Shown: positions 47,152 to 57,137, counted from the stretch's first letter. The stretch: DNA of 64,000 nucleotides from JAXGPP01 sp040766885 (GCA_040766885.1 JAXGPP010000011.1:1-64000); one strand, 5' to 3'. Notes: generated by a model from the sequence alone, not told the origin. Numbers and translations: made by a program.

Positions 47152-49980
47152 CTACTCTTCCATCATCGCCGCAACCGCGCGGCGAAATTCGCGAAGCTGC
47201 TGCTCCTGCTCCGGGCTGAAGTGCCCTTGCCGCTGGGCATAGGTGTCCATCCAGGTAACGAGCCGCTCCAGTTCCGGTTCCTCCAGCCGCACCCCTTCGT
47301 GTCCCTCTCGCAGCAAAGCCAACAGCCGGCTCTGCGCGGCCGGGCAATCGCCCGGGAACGAACGGGGCTTTTCGAACGCGAGCTTTTCGAGGTCGCCGTC
47401 GGCGTACGTCATCAGGGCGTCGTAGGCCTTGGCCGGTGTCAGATCGGGGGCTGCCGCCAGTGGATCGGCCTCTTTGGCCGCATGGCACCCTGTGCAATGG
47501 CGGTCGAGCACCGGTTGCACCAGTTCCGCGAAGCTGAGCGGCCAGGAACCGGCCGGTCCGGGCGCGAGCCGCGAAGGCTCGCGCAGCGCGGCCAGCGGCG
47601 GCGGACTGGCCGCTGGAGCCGCTTCGCGCGACTCGTGGCAGCCGATGCAGGAAAGCGTCTGGCCCGGCTGCACGTAAGTCAGGCTCCGCATGGTCTGCAC
47701 CGCCAGCCCCTCCGCGTCGAGGGCCTGGAAGAGCACCGGTACGCCACTCGGCACGCGGAAGAACGCCGACCCGTCGGCCTCGACCGGCGCGGTACCGAGG
47801 ACGAACTTGCCCGGATCCTCTTTCGAAACTCCCAGCACCGGATTGTTCATGTGCGGCTGAGTCTTCGGGGGCACCGCCACGATCCGCAGGCGTTTGACCG
47901 TGCCGCGCTCAACGCCCGGCAGGCCGCGGTACACGTCCTGCAACAGGAACCGGCCCTCCTGCGGGCCGTCCCAGACGACCGTATCCGGCAGTGCCGGTGG
48001 ACGCAGCCGCGGCCGAACCGGCAGCGGATACATGCTCGAAATCTCGGCATCGCGGTAGAGCAGTTCCAGGTTGCCGAAGCGATCGTAAAGGTAGATCCCC
48101 TGCGCGTTGGCCGGGTTTCGCGGATCGTCGATGCTCAGGCGCGAGTGGGGCGGCAACGGTCGGTCGCTCCACGAGACGAGGAAGAAATCCTCCGAGATCG
48201 GATAGGGATTGGCGTAGAAGTGCGTGGGCCAGCCCTCGGTCTCGGGGAAGCAGACCTCGGGCGTGAGCCGCTCCAGCGGCGCCTCGCCCTCGGTTCCCTT
48301 GGTGCGGTCGAGCAACACGAGCGAGCCGCCCTCATTCGAGTGATGGGCCGAAGCGGTGAACACCACCTTCTGCGAGCCGGGGACCGCCCGGGCCTCAAAC
48401 GCGCACTGCGGACGCTCCGTGTAGTTGCCGTAGATCAACTGGGGATTGGTGCCGTCGGGGTTGGTCGACCACAGGCTCATGTAGGGACCGTTGAAACGGT
48501 CGATGTAGTCCCAGCGGGCAAACAGCACCCGGCCGTCGGCGGCCACGGAGGGCTGCCACTCGAAGTTCTCGAAGGCCGACATCGGCCGCATCTCGCCGCC
48601 GTCTGCGTCCATCACGTGCAGCGTGAAAACCGGCACGGGGCGGAAGTTGTCGCCGCCGCAGCGGACGTAGCTGTCGGGCATGGTTCCCGAACAGGTCGCC
48701 ATGGTCCCGACCTTCGTCGTCTGAATGGCCTGCCCCTTGCGCGTGGAAAGAAACACGATCTCCCCGTTGGGTAGATAGCGGCCGTCGAAATCGTCGTACC
48801 GCCCGTGCGTCAACTGGCGGATGCCCGTCCCGTCCAGATTCATCTCGAAAAGATGAAAGAAGCAGTCTTCCGGCACCTTCTCCTTGCCCGCTTTCTCCAC
48901 CATCGCCACTTCCGGGTAGAAGCGCGAATAGGCAAACAGCACTTTGCGGCCGTCGTACGACAGGTCGGGCCGCAGGAAGTTGCCGTCGGGCCATCCCTCG
49001 GTAATCGAGCGCGCCTGGGGAGAACCGGTCTTGAAGCCCTCGAGGATCCAGATCCCGCCGCCCGGGCGCTGCCACCAGCCGTAGTATTGATCCGACATGT
49101 GCGGGAACATCGGCGGGGCCCGCTTGACGAACAGGATCTGGTCGAAGTCCAGGAGCGGGTTGGCCAGTGCCATGCTGCGGATAGTCTGGCGCGCGTCGAA
49201 GTAGAGATTCCGCCGGACCTCCTCCGCGGCATCGGCGGGCTGCTCGAGTTCCCCACTCAGCCGCCTGAGAACTTCGGCCTCACTCGCGATCTCAGCCCCC
49301 AACAGCTTGAGGTGCTCGGCCAGTCTCAGGCCGCGCTCGATCGCCTCCACCGTCCGGTAGGCAGGCGCTCGCGCGGCCGTACCCGTGTGCCGCTCCGACC
49401 ACTGGCTTACGCTGCTTTGCGTGGCGGGCTTGCCCAGGGCGATGTTGGCCGGACTGCCGGCCGCGAACACCTCTACCTCGTCGAGGTGGAAATAGCTGCT
49501 GCCGGGCAACTCGAGACGAACATAGCGGGCCTGCTGCCCGGCGAGCGTGACCAAGAGCGGCTTGCCGTCGCTCTGGCCGTAGAACACGGTTCCGTCGTGC
49601 TGGTAGACCTGCCGCCAGGTCGCGGCGTCGTCGGAAACCAGCACGATGATCGCCCGGTTGCGCGGGGCAAATTCGTCGCAGCGGTTGTAGATGAGCAGCC
49701 GGTCGAGGCTGGCCACCGCTCCGAGGTCCACTTGCCACCACGGGTTGGTCTCGGCGAGCGTGTGGAACCCCCACTTGCCGGTCTTCACGCCGTCGCAGCC
49801 GCCGGCCGCGTCTTCCTCCGGGGTGATCGTCGCGCTCGCCGCGGAGGACGCAGTCCGCAATTCGTTCTGCCGCAGCCAGTCGGCTTCAACTTGCGACGGC
49901 GAAAGGACCTCGGCGGCCGTGTGGACGCCGGACGAACCGAGAACCGCCGCGAGCAGGACCAGGGCGCTCAGCAGCCTCAT
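47152..49980 (-). CDS. Secreted HzsA-like dihaem cytochrome with a discoidin domain
   Basis: The 942-aa exported protein starts at the ATG at 49980, with GGAG upstream; the Sec signal is MRLLSALVLLAAVL. Residues ~25-180 are an F5/8 type C (discoidin) domain (WWQVDLGAVASLDRLLIYN). The middle (~300-700) has TolB/WD40-like repeats (LSYDGRKVLFAYSRF, RYLPNGEIVFLS). The C-terminal region resembles the hydrazine synthase alpha subunit family, with two c-type haem motifs, CIGCHE and CTGCHA. This HzsA-related group is common in non-anammox planctomycetes, where its role is unknown; hydrazine synthesis should not be assumed. Confidence 0.88.
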   Translation of the reverse strand: MRLLSALVLLAAVLGSSGVHTAAEVLSPSQVEADWLRQNELRTASSAASATITPEEDAAGGCDGVKTGKWGFHTLAETNPWWQVDLGAVASLDRLLIYNRCDEFAPRNRAIIVLVSDDAATWRQVYQHDGTVFYGQSDGKPLLVTLAGQQARYVRLELPGSSYFHLDEVEVFAAGSPANIALGKPATQSSVSQWSERHTGTAARAPAYRTVEAIERGLRLAEHLKLLGAEIASEAEVLRRLSGELEQPADAAEEVRRNLYFDARQTIRSMALANPLLDFDQILFVKRAPPMFPHMSDQYYGWWQRPGGGIWILEGFKTGSPQARSITEGWPDGNFLRPDLSYDGRKVLFAYSRFYPEVAMVEKAGKEKVPEDCFFHLFEMNLDGTGIRQLTHGRYDDFDGRYLPNGEIVFLSTRKGQAIQTTKVGTMATCSGTMPDSYVRCGGDNFRPVPVFTLHVMDADGGEMRPMSAFENFEWQPSVAADGRVLFARWDYIDRFNGPYMSLWSTNPDGTNPQLIYGNYTERPQCAFEARAVPGSQKVVFTASAHHSNEGGSLVLLDRTKGTEGEAPLERLTPEVCFPETEGWPTHFYANPYPISEDFFLVSWSDRPLPPHSRLSIDDPRNPANAQGIYLYDRFGNLELLYRDAEISSMYPLPVRPRLRPPALPDTVVWDGPQEGRFLLQDVYRGLPGVERGTVKRLRIVAVPPKTQPHMNNPVLGVSKEDPGKFVLGTAPVEADGSAFFRVPSGVPVLFQALDAEGLAVQTMRSLTYVQPGQTLSCIGCHESREAAPAASPPPLAALREPSRLAPGPAGSWPLSFAELVQPVLDRHCTGCHAAKEADPLAAAPDLTPAKAYDALMTYADGDLEKLAFEKPRSFPGDCPAAQSRLLALLREGHEGVRLEEPELERLVTWMDTYAQRQGHFSPEQEQQLREFRRAVAAMMEE

Positions 49981-50340
49981 CGGGCACTCCTTTCCTGAAT
50001 GCCAGAAGACCAGCCGGGCAGAGTCCGCCGCCGCCCGCAATGCTTGCCAGACTAAGCCCCCCCGATCGAGTTGTCAACCGCTCTGGTTGATGAAACGTTG
50101 CCCGAAAACATGGACCTTTCCCCCTCTGGACCGCGCCTTCGCCGGTCGCGTAGCGACCCAAAGATGGTGGCCGTGCCATTTCAGCGCATGGACAACCTCC
50201 TTGCCAATGAGGTTTTGACCGTGGATGATGCTGTCTACCGTCTTCCATTGCACTGCAACCGCGATCCGGTCCAGGAAAACGGAAGGCGTCGTCGCGGTTC
50301 GGCGATGCTTGTCGTTGGCGCGAAAGGAGGAGAGGAATCG

Positions 50341-50805
50341 ATGAACGATGAATGCTGCCCGCAGTTCGACCCCACGCCTTGGAACGAAGCGACATTCACA
50401 TGGGAAGGCAAGCGGTTTGTGAGGGACCGCGTCACGAGTTTCCTCCACATCCCCCTGAACTTCGGGGGCGTGATGAAACGCAACATGAAGTCGATCGAGG
50501 CCCTCCAGGCCGAACCTGCGACTCCGATGGTCCTTTCGGACGAGAACTCCCTGTGGGGGGCCGACGTGTATATTGAGGTAACAAAGGACATTCCCAATGC
50601 GACGATGGCAACGATCGACGGCACCTTTCTTTCCAAGGTCTTTGAGGGGCCGTATCAGAACATGCGGAAATGGATCGAAGACATGAAGGCCTTCGTGGGC
50701 GCCAAGGGGAAGAGCATGAAGAAGATGTATTTCTTCTACACGACCTGCCCGAAATGCGCCAAGAAGTATGGAAAAAACTACGTGGTGATTCTGGCACAGA
50801 TATAG
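50341..50805 (+). CDS. Conserved hypothetical protein with a C-terminal CxxC
   Basis: The 154-aa soluble protein (PLNFGGVMKRNMKSIE, then TTCPKCAKKYGKNYVVILAQI) is of a widespread type often labelled hydrolase without evidence. Two cysteines near the N-terminus (ECCPQFDP) and the CPKC pair at the C-terminus may bind metal. GGAGGAGAGGAA precedes the ATG at 50341; the frame upstream to 50071 has no support. Confidence 0.8.
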   Translation: MNDECCPQFDPTPWNEATFTWEGKRFVRDRVTSFLHIPLNFGGVMKRNMKSIEALQAEPATPMVLSDENSLWGADVYIEVTKDIPNATMATIDGTFLSKVFEGPYQNMRKWIEDMKAFVGAKGKSMKKMYFFYTTCPKCAKKYGKNYVVILAQI

Positions 50806-50836
50806 AATCGGCCCACAAGAGCGTGGACCCCTACGG

Positions 50837-50856
50837 TTCGCCCGCCGTCGGGCGAA
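50837..50856. terminator. GC hairpin after the conserved hypothetical gene
   Basis: TTCGCCCG pairs with CGGGCGAA around a 4-nt loop, ~30 bp downstream of the stop codon. It has no T-run, so it is only a weak terminator candidate. Confidence 0.35.
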
Positions 50857-51300
50857 GCGTCGCCCGCGGGGAGCGAATGCCCCGCGCGGGTGAGGTTGAC
50901 CGGCTGAAGCGAAACGCCCCACGCTAGTGTTTCGGTTCGTTGCGCCGCGGGGTGCCGCGGTAAGCTCAAGCCAGGAAAGGCTTTCGCGACAGGGGCGTCG
51001 TCGTAAGCGGTTATGCCCCTATTGGCTTCAGTGTTGAAGTCTCCGGAGGGGGCTGGAGCAGAAGTTAGAAGTTGGAAGTTAGAAGGGAGGAGTTAGAAGA
51101 AGGAAATGATGTGGTTGGTTGCCTGGTGCATTGAAGACAGGGAATGATCGCGGGCCAGCGGCGAGGCAGACCGGAGCCCAGGAGCGGTCGGGCGATGCGC
51201 GCGGAGAGCGAGCGCGTGGCCGCCAACGCGGCGCGATGAATGTAAATCTGCCGAATTGAGAATGAACTAACACGCCGCCGCCCGACGTTTCGGGCAGGGC

Positions 51301-51424
51301 CGTGCCGGCGGACGGGAGGCCGTCATTGCCGGCCGTCAGTATACCCGTGTTCATGTATTTATGTCAATACAAGAACCGGGCGGATCTGGTCGGTTTTTGG
51401 GAAGTTTCTGGAGGGGGTAGGCTT
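51301..51424 (+). repeat. Dispersed repeat copy A
   Basis: This ~124-bp segment (with CAGTATAC and GTTCATGTAT) is a diverged inverted copy of 55182-55305. Shared blocks include GCCGGCGGACGG, TCAGTATAC, GTGTTCATGTAT and TTTCTGGAGGGGGT. Confidence 0.75.
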
Positions 51425-51687
51425 TGTGGGGGCGGAAGTAAGACAGTGCCGTTGCTGGTGATCACGTTCGGCACGGCGGTGCTGCTGTTGAAGATCCTGC
51501 CGCTGCCGATTCCGAAATGGATCGTCGAACCGTCGGAGGGCGAATCGCGAGTGTGGCTCCCTCGGAACTTCAATCATGACCCCCTCGGAGACCGGCCCTT
51601 CGGGCGCGAGGCCTGGCAGCACCACCGCGCGCGAGAACTGGGCCTGCTTCACACGCTGCGCCGCGAGGGCCCGGCGCTACACGGCGT

Positions 51688-51741
51688 GGGGGTCAACTCT
51701 TGACACTTGACGAGACTTGTCAAGTGTCAAGAGTTGATCCC
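51688..51741. repeat. REP-like palindromic repeat 1
   Basis: The near-perfect palindrome GGGTCAACTCTTGACACTTG ... CAAGTGTCAAGAGTTGA is able to form a ~20-bp stem. A related copy lies at 53212-53265, so the pair brackets the GH29-like gene. Confidence 0.8.
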
Positions 51742-51810
51742 AGAAGGAGCACTGTCGTTGTGCTTCTCATCGGATGTCCTTTGTTGGGATCGAACGAGCC
51801 GCGGCGATTA

Positions 51811-52926
51811 CTAACGGCGGACGTGATCGTTCTTAAAGTGCTGTCCCAGGCGAACCAACTGGGCGTGCGAGTCTTGCGGAATGTGCCCATTCGTGGTGTC
51901 GATCGGCACATTGATCGTGACGGCCCCGCCGACGGACTTGACCCGGTCAACGAACTGGAACAGTTCTTTGTCGGTATAGTGGCAATACTGATTGGGCACG
52001 GCCGGATTGAACGTCAGATCGATGGGCAAGAGGCAATGCCACTGCACATTACCGATGAACTGGGAATCGGGCAGGTAGTACTGCGCCGTTTGGCCGGCCT
52101 TGCGCAGCTTGGCGTCAGCCGAAATGACGATACCCGCGCCTGGCGGCCAGATGAAGTCCGTGCGAATCCGGCCGTCCTCCAGCAAGTGGATTTCGCCCGC
52201 ATGGTAGTCCTCAATCGGGCAGATGGGCTTTAGATTCCCGCCGGATGCGCAGAATTCCGCGCCACTGAATGCGACCACCGAGTCGGGGTTCCCTGCCCGG
52301 CAGGCGTCCATTTCCTTTTCCCAGGCGGTGTTGTCTTGCTGGCCGCAACTGTCGAACCACCAACCGTCGCAAGACCTGCCCATCTTCTGTGAGTAATCGC
52401 GGACGAACGCGTTGTGGCGATCGGCGAAGCCATCACCTCCCCGACCCAGGAGGCGTTTGACGTTCGGATCGGCCTCCGTTTGGGCGCCGGGCAGATAGAT
52501 GATCAGACGTTTGCCGTGCTCGTGGAGCCTGCGACCGAGTTCGGGGATCAGATCCCGCTTGGGTGTATATCCGGCTGCTAACTTGTCGAGGAATTCGCAG
52601 CGGCTGGAAAGAAATCCCGTGCCTTGACAGAGCGTGAAGATGACCCAGTCGGCCTGTGTCTCGCCGATCTGTTTCACATAGGCTTCGACGTCGAAGGCGT
52701 CAATGATACGGTTGAGGTCGGCGGTCTTCTCCGCCAGCGAATTGCCTTTCGGAGAAACCAAGTAATGCGTCATGACTCCGAAACTTGCCTGGGCCATCCA
52801 GGCCGCTCGATTGGGTGTGCCGTCCGGCTTGACTGTCTTGATGGGCGGATCGGCGCAATCGGCCAAGGTGCCGATCGTGCAAGCCAGTCCGGCCAGTATG
52901 GTTCGTGTGGCGTGAAGTGCGAGCAT
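51811..52926 (-). CDS. Secreted GH29-like (alpha-L-fucosidase-related) protein
   Basis: The 371-aa protein has a weak N-terminal export signal (TRTILAGLACTIGTLADC). It matches the catalytic barrel of the alpha-L-fucosidase family: FGVMTHYL near the start, ADWVIFTLCQGTGF, and DGWWFDSCGQ, where Asp would be the nucleophile of GH29. It is shorter than typical GH29 proteins and lacks the C-terminal beta domain. Similar short proteins are numerous in planctomycetes. Whether it cleaves fucose is uncertain. Confidence 0.72.
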   Translation of the reverse strand: MLALHATRTILAGLACTIGTLADCADPPIKTVKPDGTPNRAAWMAQASFGVMTHYLVSPKGNSLAEKTADLNRIIDAFDVEAYVKQIGETQADWVIFTLCQGTGFLSSRCEFLDKLAAGYTPKRDLIPELGRRLHEHGKRLIIYLPGAQTEADPNVKRLLGRGGDGFADRHNAFVRDYSQKMGRSCDGWWFDSCGQQDNTAWEKEMDACRAGNPDSVVAFSGAEFCASGGNLKPICPIEDYHAGEIHLLEDGRIRTDFIWPPGAGIVISADAKLRKAGQTAQYYLPDSQFIGNVQWHCLLPIDLTFNPAVPNQYCHYTDKELFQFVDRVKSVGGAVTINVPIDTTNGHIPQDSHAQLVRLGQHFKNDHVRR

Positions 52927-53211
52927 CGTTCAGCCTTTCCAGTGCAAGAGGGCAGCAGGCGATGGAAAAATCGGTGTCCTGTTTGTAGGACGGATCCAGC
53001 GGAACCTTGTTGAGGGTCCGGATTCGGTGTTTTGGGTGGTTGCGGTCATGGCGTCGCGCTTCGTGACCGGTTGGAGGGCTTGGCGCCCGATGTCTTGATT
53101 CGGTTTCGTGCGTGCAGCCGTTTCATTTCGTTTCCGTCGCCGCGGTCTTGCGCGGCCAGCAGCGTGAGCGGATGGCGGCGGTGTCCGCGCGGCTTTGAAG
53201 AGGACGGGCGT

Positions 53212-53299
53212 GGGGGTCAACTCGTGACACTTGTCGAGTCGTGTCACGTGTGAAGAGTTGACCCCAGAAGTGAAGCGCCAAGAGTTGACTTCAGAAGTT
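53212..53299. repeat. REP-like palindromic repeat 2 with a partial third copy
   Basis: GGGGGTCAACTCGTGACACT ... GAGTTGACCCC (53212-53265) is a diverged version of 51688-51741. A half copy AAGAGTTGACTTCAGAAG follows (about 53282-53299). The repeat has cut off the racemase gene. Confidence 0.75.
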
Positions 53300-53384
53300 G
53301 CGCCTTGATGCCCTTGTTGATCAGGCGGTAGTACACGAGGGACGACTGCCAACTCATGCCGCCGATGAGCCCTATGGTCTTCAT
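53244..53384 (-). pseudogene. N-terminal remnant of an aspartate racemase-family gene
   Basis: From the ATG at 53384, with GAGG upstream, the frame reads MKTIGLIGGMSWQSSLVYYR and LINKGIKAQL, the hallmark start of Asp/Glu racemases. After ~30 codons it enters the palindromic repeat and stops at 53244. Both catalytic cysteines are lost. It lies downstream of the DUF134 gene in the same direction. Confidence 0.75.
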
Positions 53385-53465
53385 GCTCGCCTCGCTTCAA
53401 CTCCTGCTGCTGGCGCCGGTGTTCAGTCGTGGCAACGGCGGAAGACGCCGGCCGCATCCAACTCG

Positions 53466-54029
53466 TTACGGAGATCCTTGCCCACGTTCTCTCCGGGTGG
53501 CGTCTCGCTCGGAACCGGAAGCATTTGGATTCCTCTGGGCTTGATCTGCCGCTCGGCCGCCGCGGCGACCGCGCCCGTCGCGGCGGCAATGGCCGCCGCC
53601 TGGACACGGCCCCGCCTCCGCCCCCTGCGCCGGTAGGGAGTTCGTGCCTTGACACGAGGGGCAGCCCTTAGGGACGACCGTGTCGAGTGGCACTTCCCAG
53701 ATCTGTCCGCAGTCGGCACATGCAAAGGCTCTTGTCTCGGCCCTTGCTACTTCTCCTCCTTCAATCCGCAAAGCCAGCCCTTTCACCAGCGCCTGGGTGA
53801 CCTTCTTCCGCGCCGCCTCAACGATCCGGCCAAACGTCTGCCGCGAGATGCCCATCCGCTCCGCTGCCTGCTCCTGATAGAGCCCTTCATAGTCGGCCAA
53901 TCGCAGGGCCTCGAACTCGTCAACCTCCAGCACCACTTCATCGAGTTCCCGGGCCGGGACACCGGCTGGCTTGAAGAGGGTTGAGCCGGGGAGAAGACCG
54001 ACTCGGCGGCAACGTTTTGGGCGAGGCAT
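53466..54029 (-). CDS. DUF134 DNA-binding protein
   Basis: The 187-aa DUF134 (PF02001-type) protein has a sigma-region-4-like HTH (YQEQAAERMGISRQTFGRI) preceded by EVVLEVDEFEALRLADYEG. A zinc-ribbon C-terminus (CADCGQIW and GCPSCQG) follows, then a Gly/Arg-rich tail. The family occurs widely next to metal/redox proteins and is presumed to regulate transcription. It is divergent from the peroxiredoxin gene at 54152, with a ~120-bp shared upstream region, so it may control it. Confidence 0.85.
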   Translation of the reverse strand: MPRPKRCRRVGLLPGSTLFKPAGVPARELDEVVLEVDEFEALRLADYEGLYQEQAAERMGISRQTFGRIVEAARKKVTQALVKGLALRIEGGEVARAETRAFACADCGQIWEVPLDTVVPKGCPSCQGTNSLPAQGAEAGPCPGGGHCRRDGRGRRGGRAADQAQRNPNASGSERDATRRERGQGSP

Positions 54030-54151
54030 GCAAAGGGCTCCTATTGACCCTTCCCGATTATGGGCATATGCTCATGTCCATTCAAGCGGGCGATGCGAGA
54101 CAATCTCGTCATTGCTGCCACAGGCCAAAGTACCACCGCAAGGAGAAAACC

Positions 54152-54880
54152 ATGTCCGACATGCTGCAGTCCGATTCCCCCGCCGTCGCCGTTCGCGTTC
54201 CGCTGATCGGCGAAGAAGCCCCGGCATTCGAGGCCGTCACGACACAGGGAAAGATCCGGTTCCCGCAGGACTACAAAGGCAAATGGGTGGTCCTCTTCAG
54301 TCACCCGGCCGACTTCACCCCGGTCTGCACGACCGAGTTCATGGCCTTCGCCACATTGATGCCGCAGTTCGAGGCCCTCAACTGCAAGCTCATCGGGCTG
54401 TCCATCGATAGTAACTTCAGCCACATCGCCTGGCTACGGACGATCAAGGAAAAGATCAAGTACAAGGGCATGGAGAATGTCGAGGTGACATTCCCCGTTA
54501 TCGCCGACCTGAAGATGGACGTCGCGCGAAAATACGGCATGGTGCAGCCGGCCGCCGACGACTCACACGCCGTTCGCGCGGTCTTCATCATGGATCCCGA
54601 GGCCCGGGTCCGCGCCGTACTGTATTACCCGTCGAGCATGGGCAGGAATTTCCCCGAGATCCTCCGCATGATCGTGGCCTTGCAGACGGCCGACAAGCAC
54701 CATGTTGCCACGCCTGCCGACTGGCAGCCGGGAGAGGACGTAATCGTGCCGCCTCCGGGTTCGTGCGGGACCGCTCAGGAGCGGGTCCAGGGCAAGGATG
54801 GCGCCAAGTGCCTCGATTGGTTTATGTGCCTCAAGGAAATCCCCAAGGCCGAGCTCAACCTGCCGCCGATGTGGAAGTAG
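54152..54880 (+). CDS. Peroxiredoxin (Prx6/AhpC-TSA family)
   Basis: The 242-aa thiol peroxidase has the peroxidatic Cys59 in PADFTPVCTTEF. C-terminal cysteines 205, 220 and 226 fit the archaeal/thermophilic Prx6-type layout, where a C-terminal Cys resolves the sulfenic acid. The substrate is H2O2 or organic peroxide. AAGGAG precedes the ATG; the upstream in-frame extension to 53981 is antisense to DUF134 and not real. It is divergent from the DUF134 regulator. Confidence 0.92.
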   Translation: MSDMLQSDSPAVAVRVPLIGEEAPAFEAVTTQGKIRFPQDYKGKWVVLFSHPADFTPVCTTEFMAFATLMPQFEALNCKLIGLSIDSNFSHIAWLRTIKEKIKYKGMENVEVTFPVIADLKMDVARKYGMVQPAADDSHAVRAVFIMDPEARVRAVLYYPSSMGRNFPEILRMIVALQTADKHHVATPADWQPGEDVIVPPPGSCGTAQERVQGKDGAKCLDWFMCLKEIPKAELNLPPMWK

Positions 54881-55350
54881 CCCGAACCGAGAAGCATCTG
54901 GCTCTCGTGAAGACACCGATACCCGCAGAGTGAGCGGCTTGCCGGTGATTCAGCCATTCGGTCCAGGCGCCATGGAAACGCAGCCGACGCCAATACGGGG
55001 CGTCGGCCTCGAGAAATTCAAACGGGCGATCCTCACTTTCGGGCTTGAGAAGTCTGCTGCTTGGGGGCCACCGCCGACTGATTCAATCGCGGCAATCTCT
55101 TGACCATCAGGTTGATCGTGCAACCAGGGCGGCGCTCTTCGCTCGGTGCCGTGCCCCCCGCTCTTCCCGCCCGCGCTCTCGGCCACCCCCTCCAGAAATC
55201 CCAGGAACTGGTCCACTCCGGCCAGTTTTCGGATTGACAAAGATACATGAACACTAGTATACTGATGCGCGACGGCAACGGAACTCCGTCCGCCGGCATG
55301 GGCCGCCCGACAGATCGGGGCCGCTTCGTGTTCGCTCTTTCACAATTCGA
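54881..55350. other. Gene-free stretch upstream of the group II intron
   Basis: About 470 bp without a supported gene. It contains dispersed repeat copy B at 55182-55305. The group II intron appears to have inserted just beyond it. Confidence 0.55.
55182..55305 (-). repeat. Dispersed repeat copy B
   Basis: This is the inverted, diverged counterpart of 51301-51424, 3.9 kb away. On the minus strand both contain a similar short frame (VFMYLCQ), probably coincidental to the repeat. Confidence 0.75.
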
Positions 55351-55809
55351 GTACGCCTTGAAAAGGAGTCTGATGTCTAGCAGGTGCAAGTCCTGTCCGG
55401 CAAGGGTCGTTCCAGCCGGTAGCAACCGTGGGGGCGGTGGAGGTGACAAAGCCGTCTGAGTTCAGGTGTAGAAGGTCGCTTTTGGCGACTCGGCAACGTG
55501 GCAGGCCGAAACGTGAGTGAACGCTGAGCAGGCCTCGAAAGGAAAGATGCGGAAGCCGACCGGCCTCGAATTCCGGGAAGGCCGCCGCCGTGGGGGAAGC
55601 AGAACGACAAGAGCACCCCACGGTTCCGCCGGGGAGTGGCGTCGGCATGTCACGAACGGACATCGGATTCAACAAGGGAAGTCTCGCCGGTGGGAGAGAT
55701 CCCAACTGGACGCCCGCGAGGGACAGGCCGGGCCGGTGGAGATGGCGGAGAGGCTCGTAGTACCGTGGAAGCCGGGTAATGCACCGGGGGAGGGAAGGGG
55801 CCTTAGTTC

Positions 55810-57137
55810 ATGGATAACGCAAGAAGGAGCAAGGGACCGATGACGATTGGCGAAGAGCCTACGAACGTGGAAAAGGTTCAGAAGCTTCGGAGGCGTTGCA
55901 CGCGAAAGCGAAGGAGTCGCCCAAGTTCCGCTTTTATTCGCTGTACGACAAGGTTTGCCGCGAAGATGTGCTCTGGGTTGCGTTCTGGCGATGCCGTTTC
56001 AATGATGGCGCCGGGCGTGGATGAGCAGACGTTTTCGTGGATCTTGGACTACGGAGTCAAGCGGTGGTTGGACGAACTGGCGGACGAACTTCGGACCAAG
56101 AAGTATCATCCGCAGGCAGTCCGGCGGGTCTACATCCCCAGCCGGATGGAAAGCAGCGGCCCCTGGGGATTCCCACGATCAAGCGATCGCGTCGTTCAGA
56201 CCGCGGTGCTTCTGATCCTGGAGTCCATCTTTGAGGTCGATCTGCAACCAGAGCAGTATGCCTACCGGGCGGACCGCAAGCGCCCTGGACGCCGTGAAGG
56301 AAGTCCATCGCTGGGTTTGCTACGGACATACGCAGGTGGTGGACGCGGACTTGAGCGGGTATTTCGACACGATTCCGCATGCGGAATTGATGCAGTGCCT
56401 CGCACGCCGCATCAGCGACAAGGGCCTGTTGCATCTGCTGAAGATGTGGCTGGTGGCACCGGTCGAAGAGACGGATGAGCGGGGGCATACGCAGCGGACG
56501 ACTCGCGGCAAGGACACGGGACGAGGAACCCCGCAAGGGGCTCCGATTTCACCGCTGCTCAGTAACCTCTACATGCGGAGGTTCGTACTGGGCTGGAAAC
56601 TCCTGGGACACGAGCAAGCTCTGCGGGCCAAAATCGTCAACTATGCGGACGACTTTGTGATCCTGTGTCGCGGCACGGCGGAGAAAGCCATGACGGTGAT
56701 GCGGAACATGATGGGCGCAGCTGAAATGGACGGTGAACGAGTCCAAAACGCGGCTCTGTCATCTGCCGGCGGAAAGGTTCGACTTTCTGGGGTATACGAT
56801 TGGTCCCGCGTGGTCTTGGAACCGGCGACGGATGGTGCTTAGCACCCGTCCGTCGAAGAAGGCGGTGAAACGCCTGCAAGCCAAGATCAGCGAGACGACC
56901 CTATCGGAGCCAACTGCTGCTGGACGAAGCGACGGTGGTCAAGCGGTTAAACCGCATGTTGACGGGCTGGGCAACTACTTTGGCCAAGGGCCAGTCAAAG
57001 CAGCGTACCGCAACATCGACCTGCACGTTCGCCAGCAGCTCGCCGGTGGCTGGTGGACAAGCACAAGGGGAAGGGACGCGGTATTGATCGATACCCCGAC
57101 TCGTACCTCTACCGGGAGTTGGGCTTGGTCCAACTAA
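55810..57137 (+). pseudogene. ltrA: Group II intron reverse transcriptase/maturase, multiply frameshifted
   Basis: The RT blocks are recognisable but spread over three frames: GVKRWLDELADELRTKKYHP; KPDGKQRPLGIPTIK-like sequence in another frame near 56150; VVDADLSGYFDTIPHAELM; RGTPQGAPISPLLSNLYMRR; and the catalytic YADD in KIVNYADDFVILCRG. After ~56730 the frame changes again (ESKTRLCHLPAERFDFLGYT). At least five small indels separate the blocks, so no full protein can be made. Either it decayed recently or the read quality is poor here. Confidence 0.85.

Larger units (their letters stand above)
50806..51810. other. Gene-poor repeat-bearing stretch
   Basis: No supported gene lies in ~1 kb. 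It contains a diverged inverted-repeat copy (51301-51424) and a palindromic repeat (51688-51741). Open frames such as 51302-51703 have no family features and run across both repeats. Confidence 0.55.

Noticed and set aside
47152..49980. Hydrazine synthase subunit, implying anammox metabolism
   Set aside because: No other hydrazine synthase subunit is present, and the discoidin fusion fits the HzsA-related proteins of ordinary planctomycetes.
52930..53065. Small minus-strand ORF MTATTQNTESGPSTRFRWIR
   Set aside because: It is short, without a ribosome binding site or known family; it may be leader sequence for the GH29-like gene.
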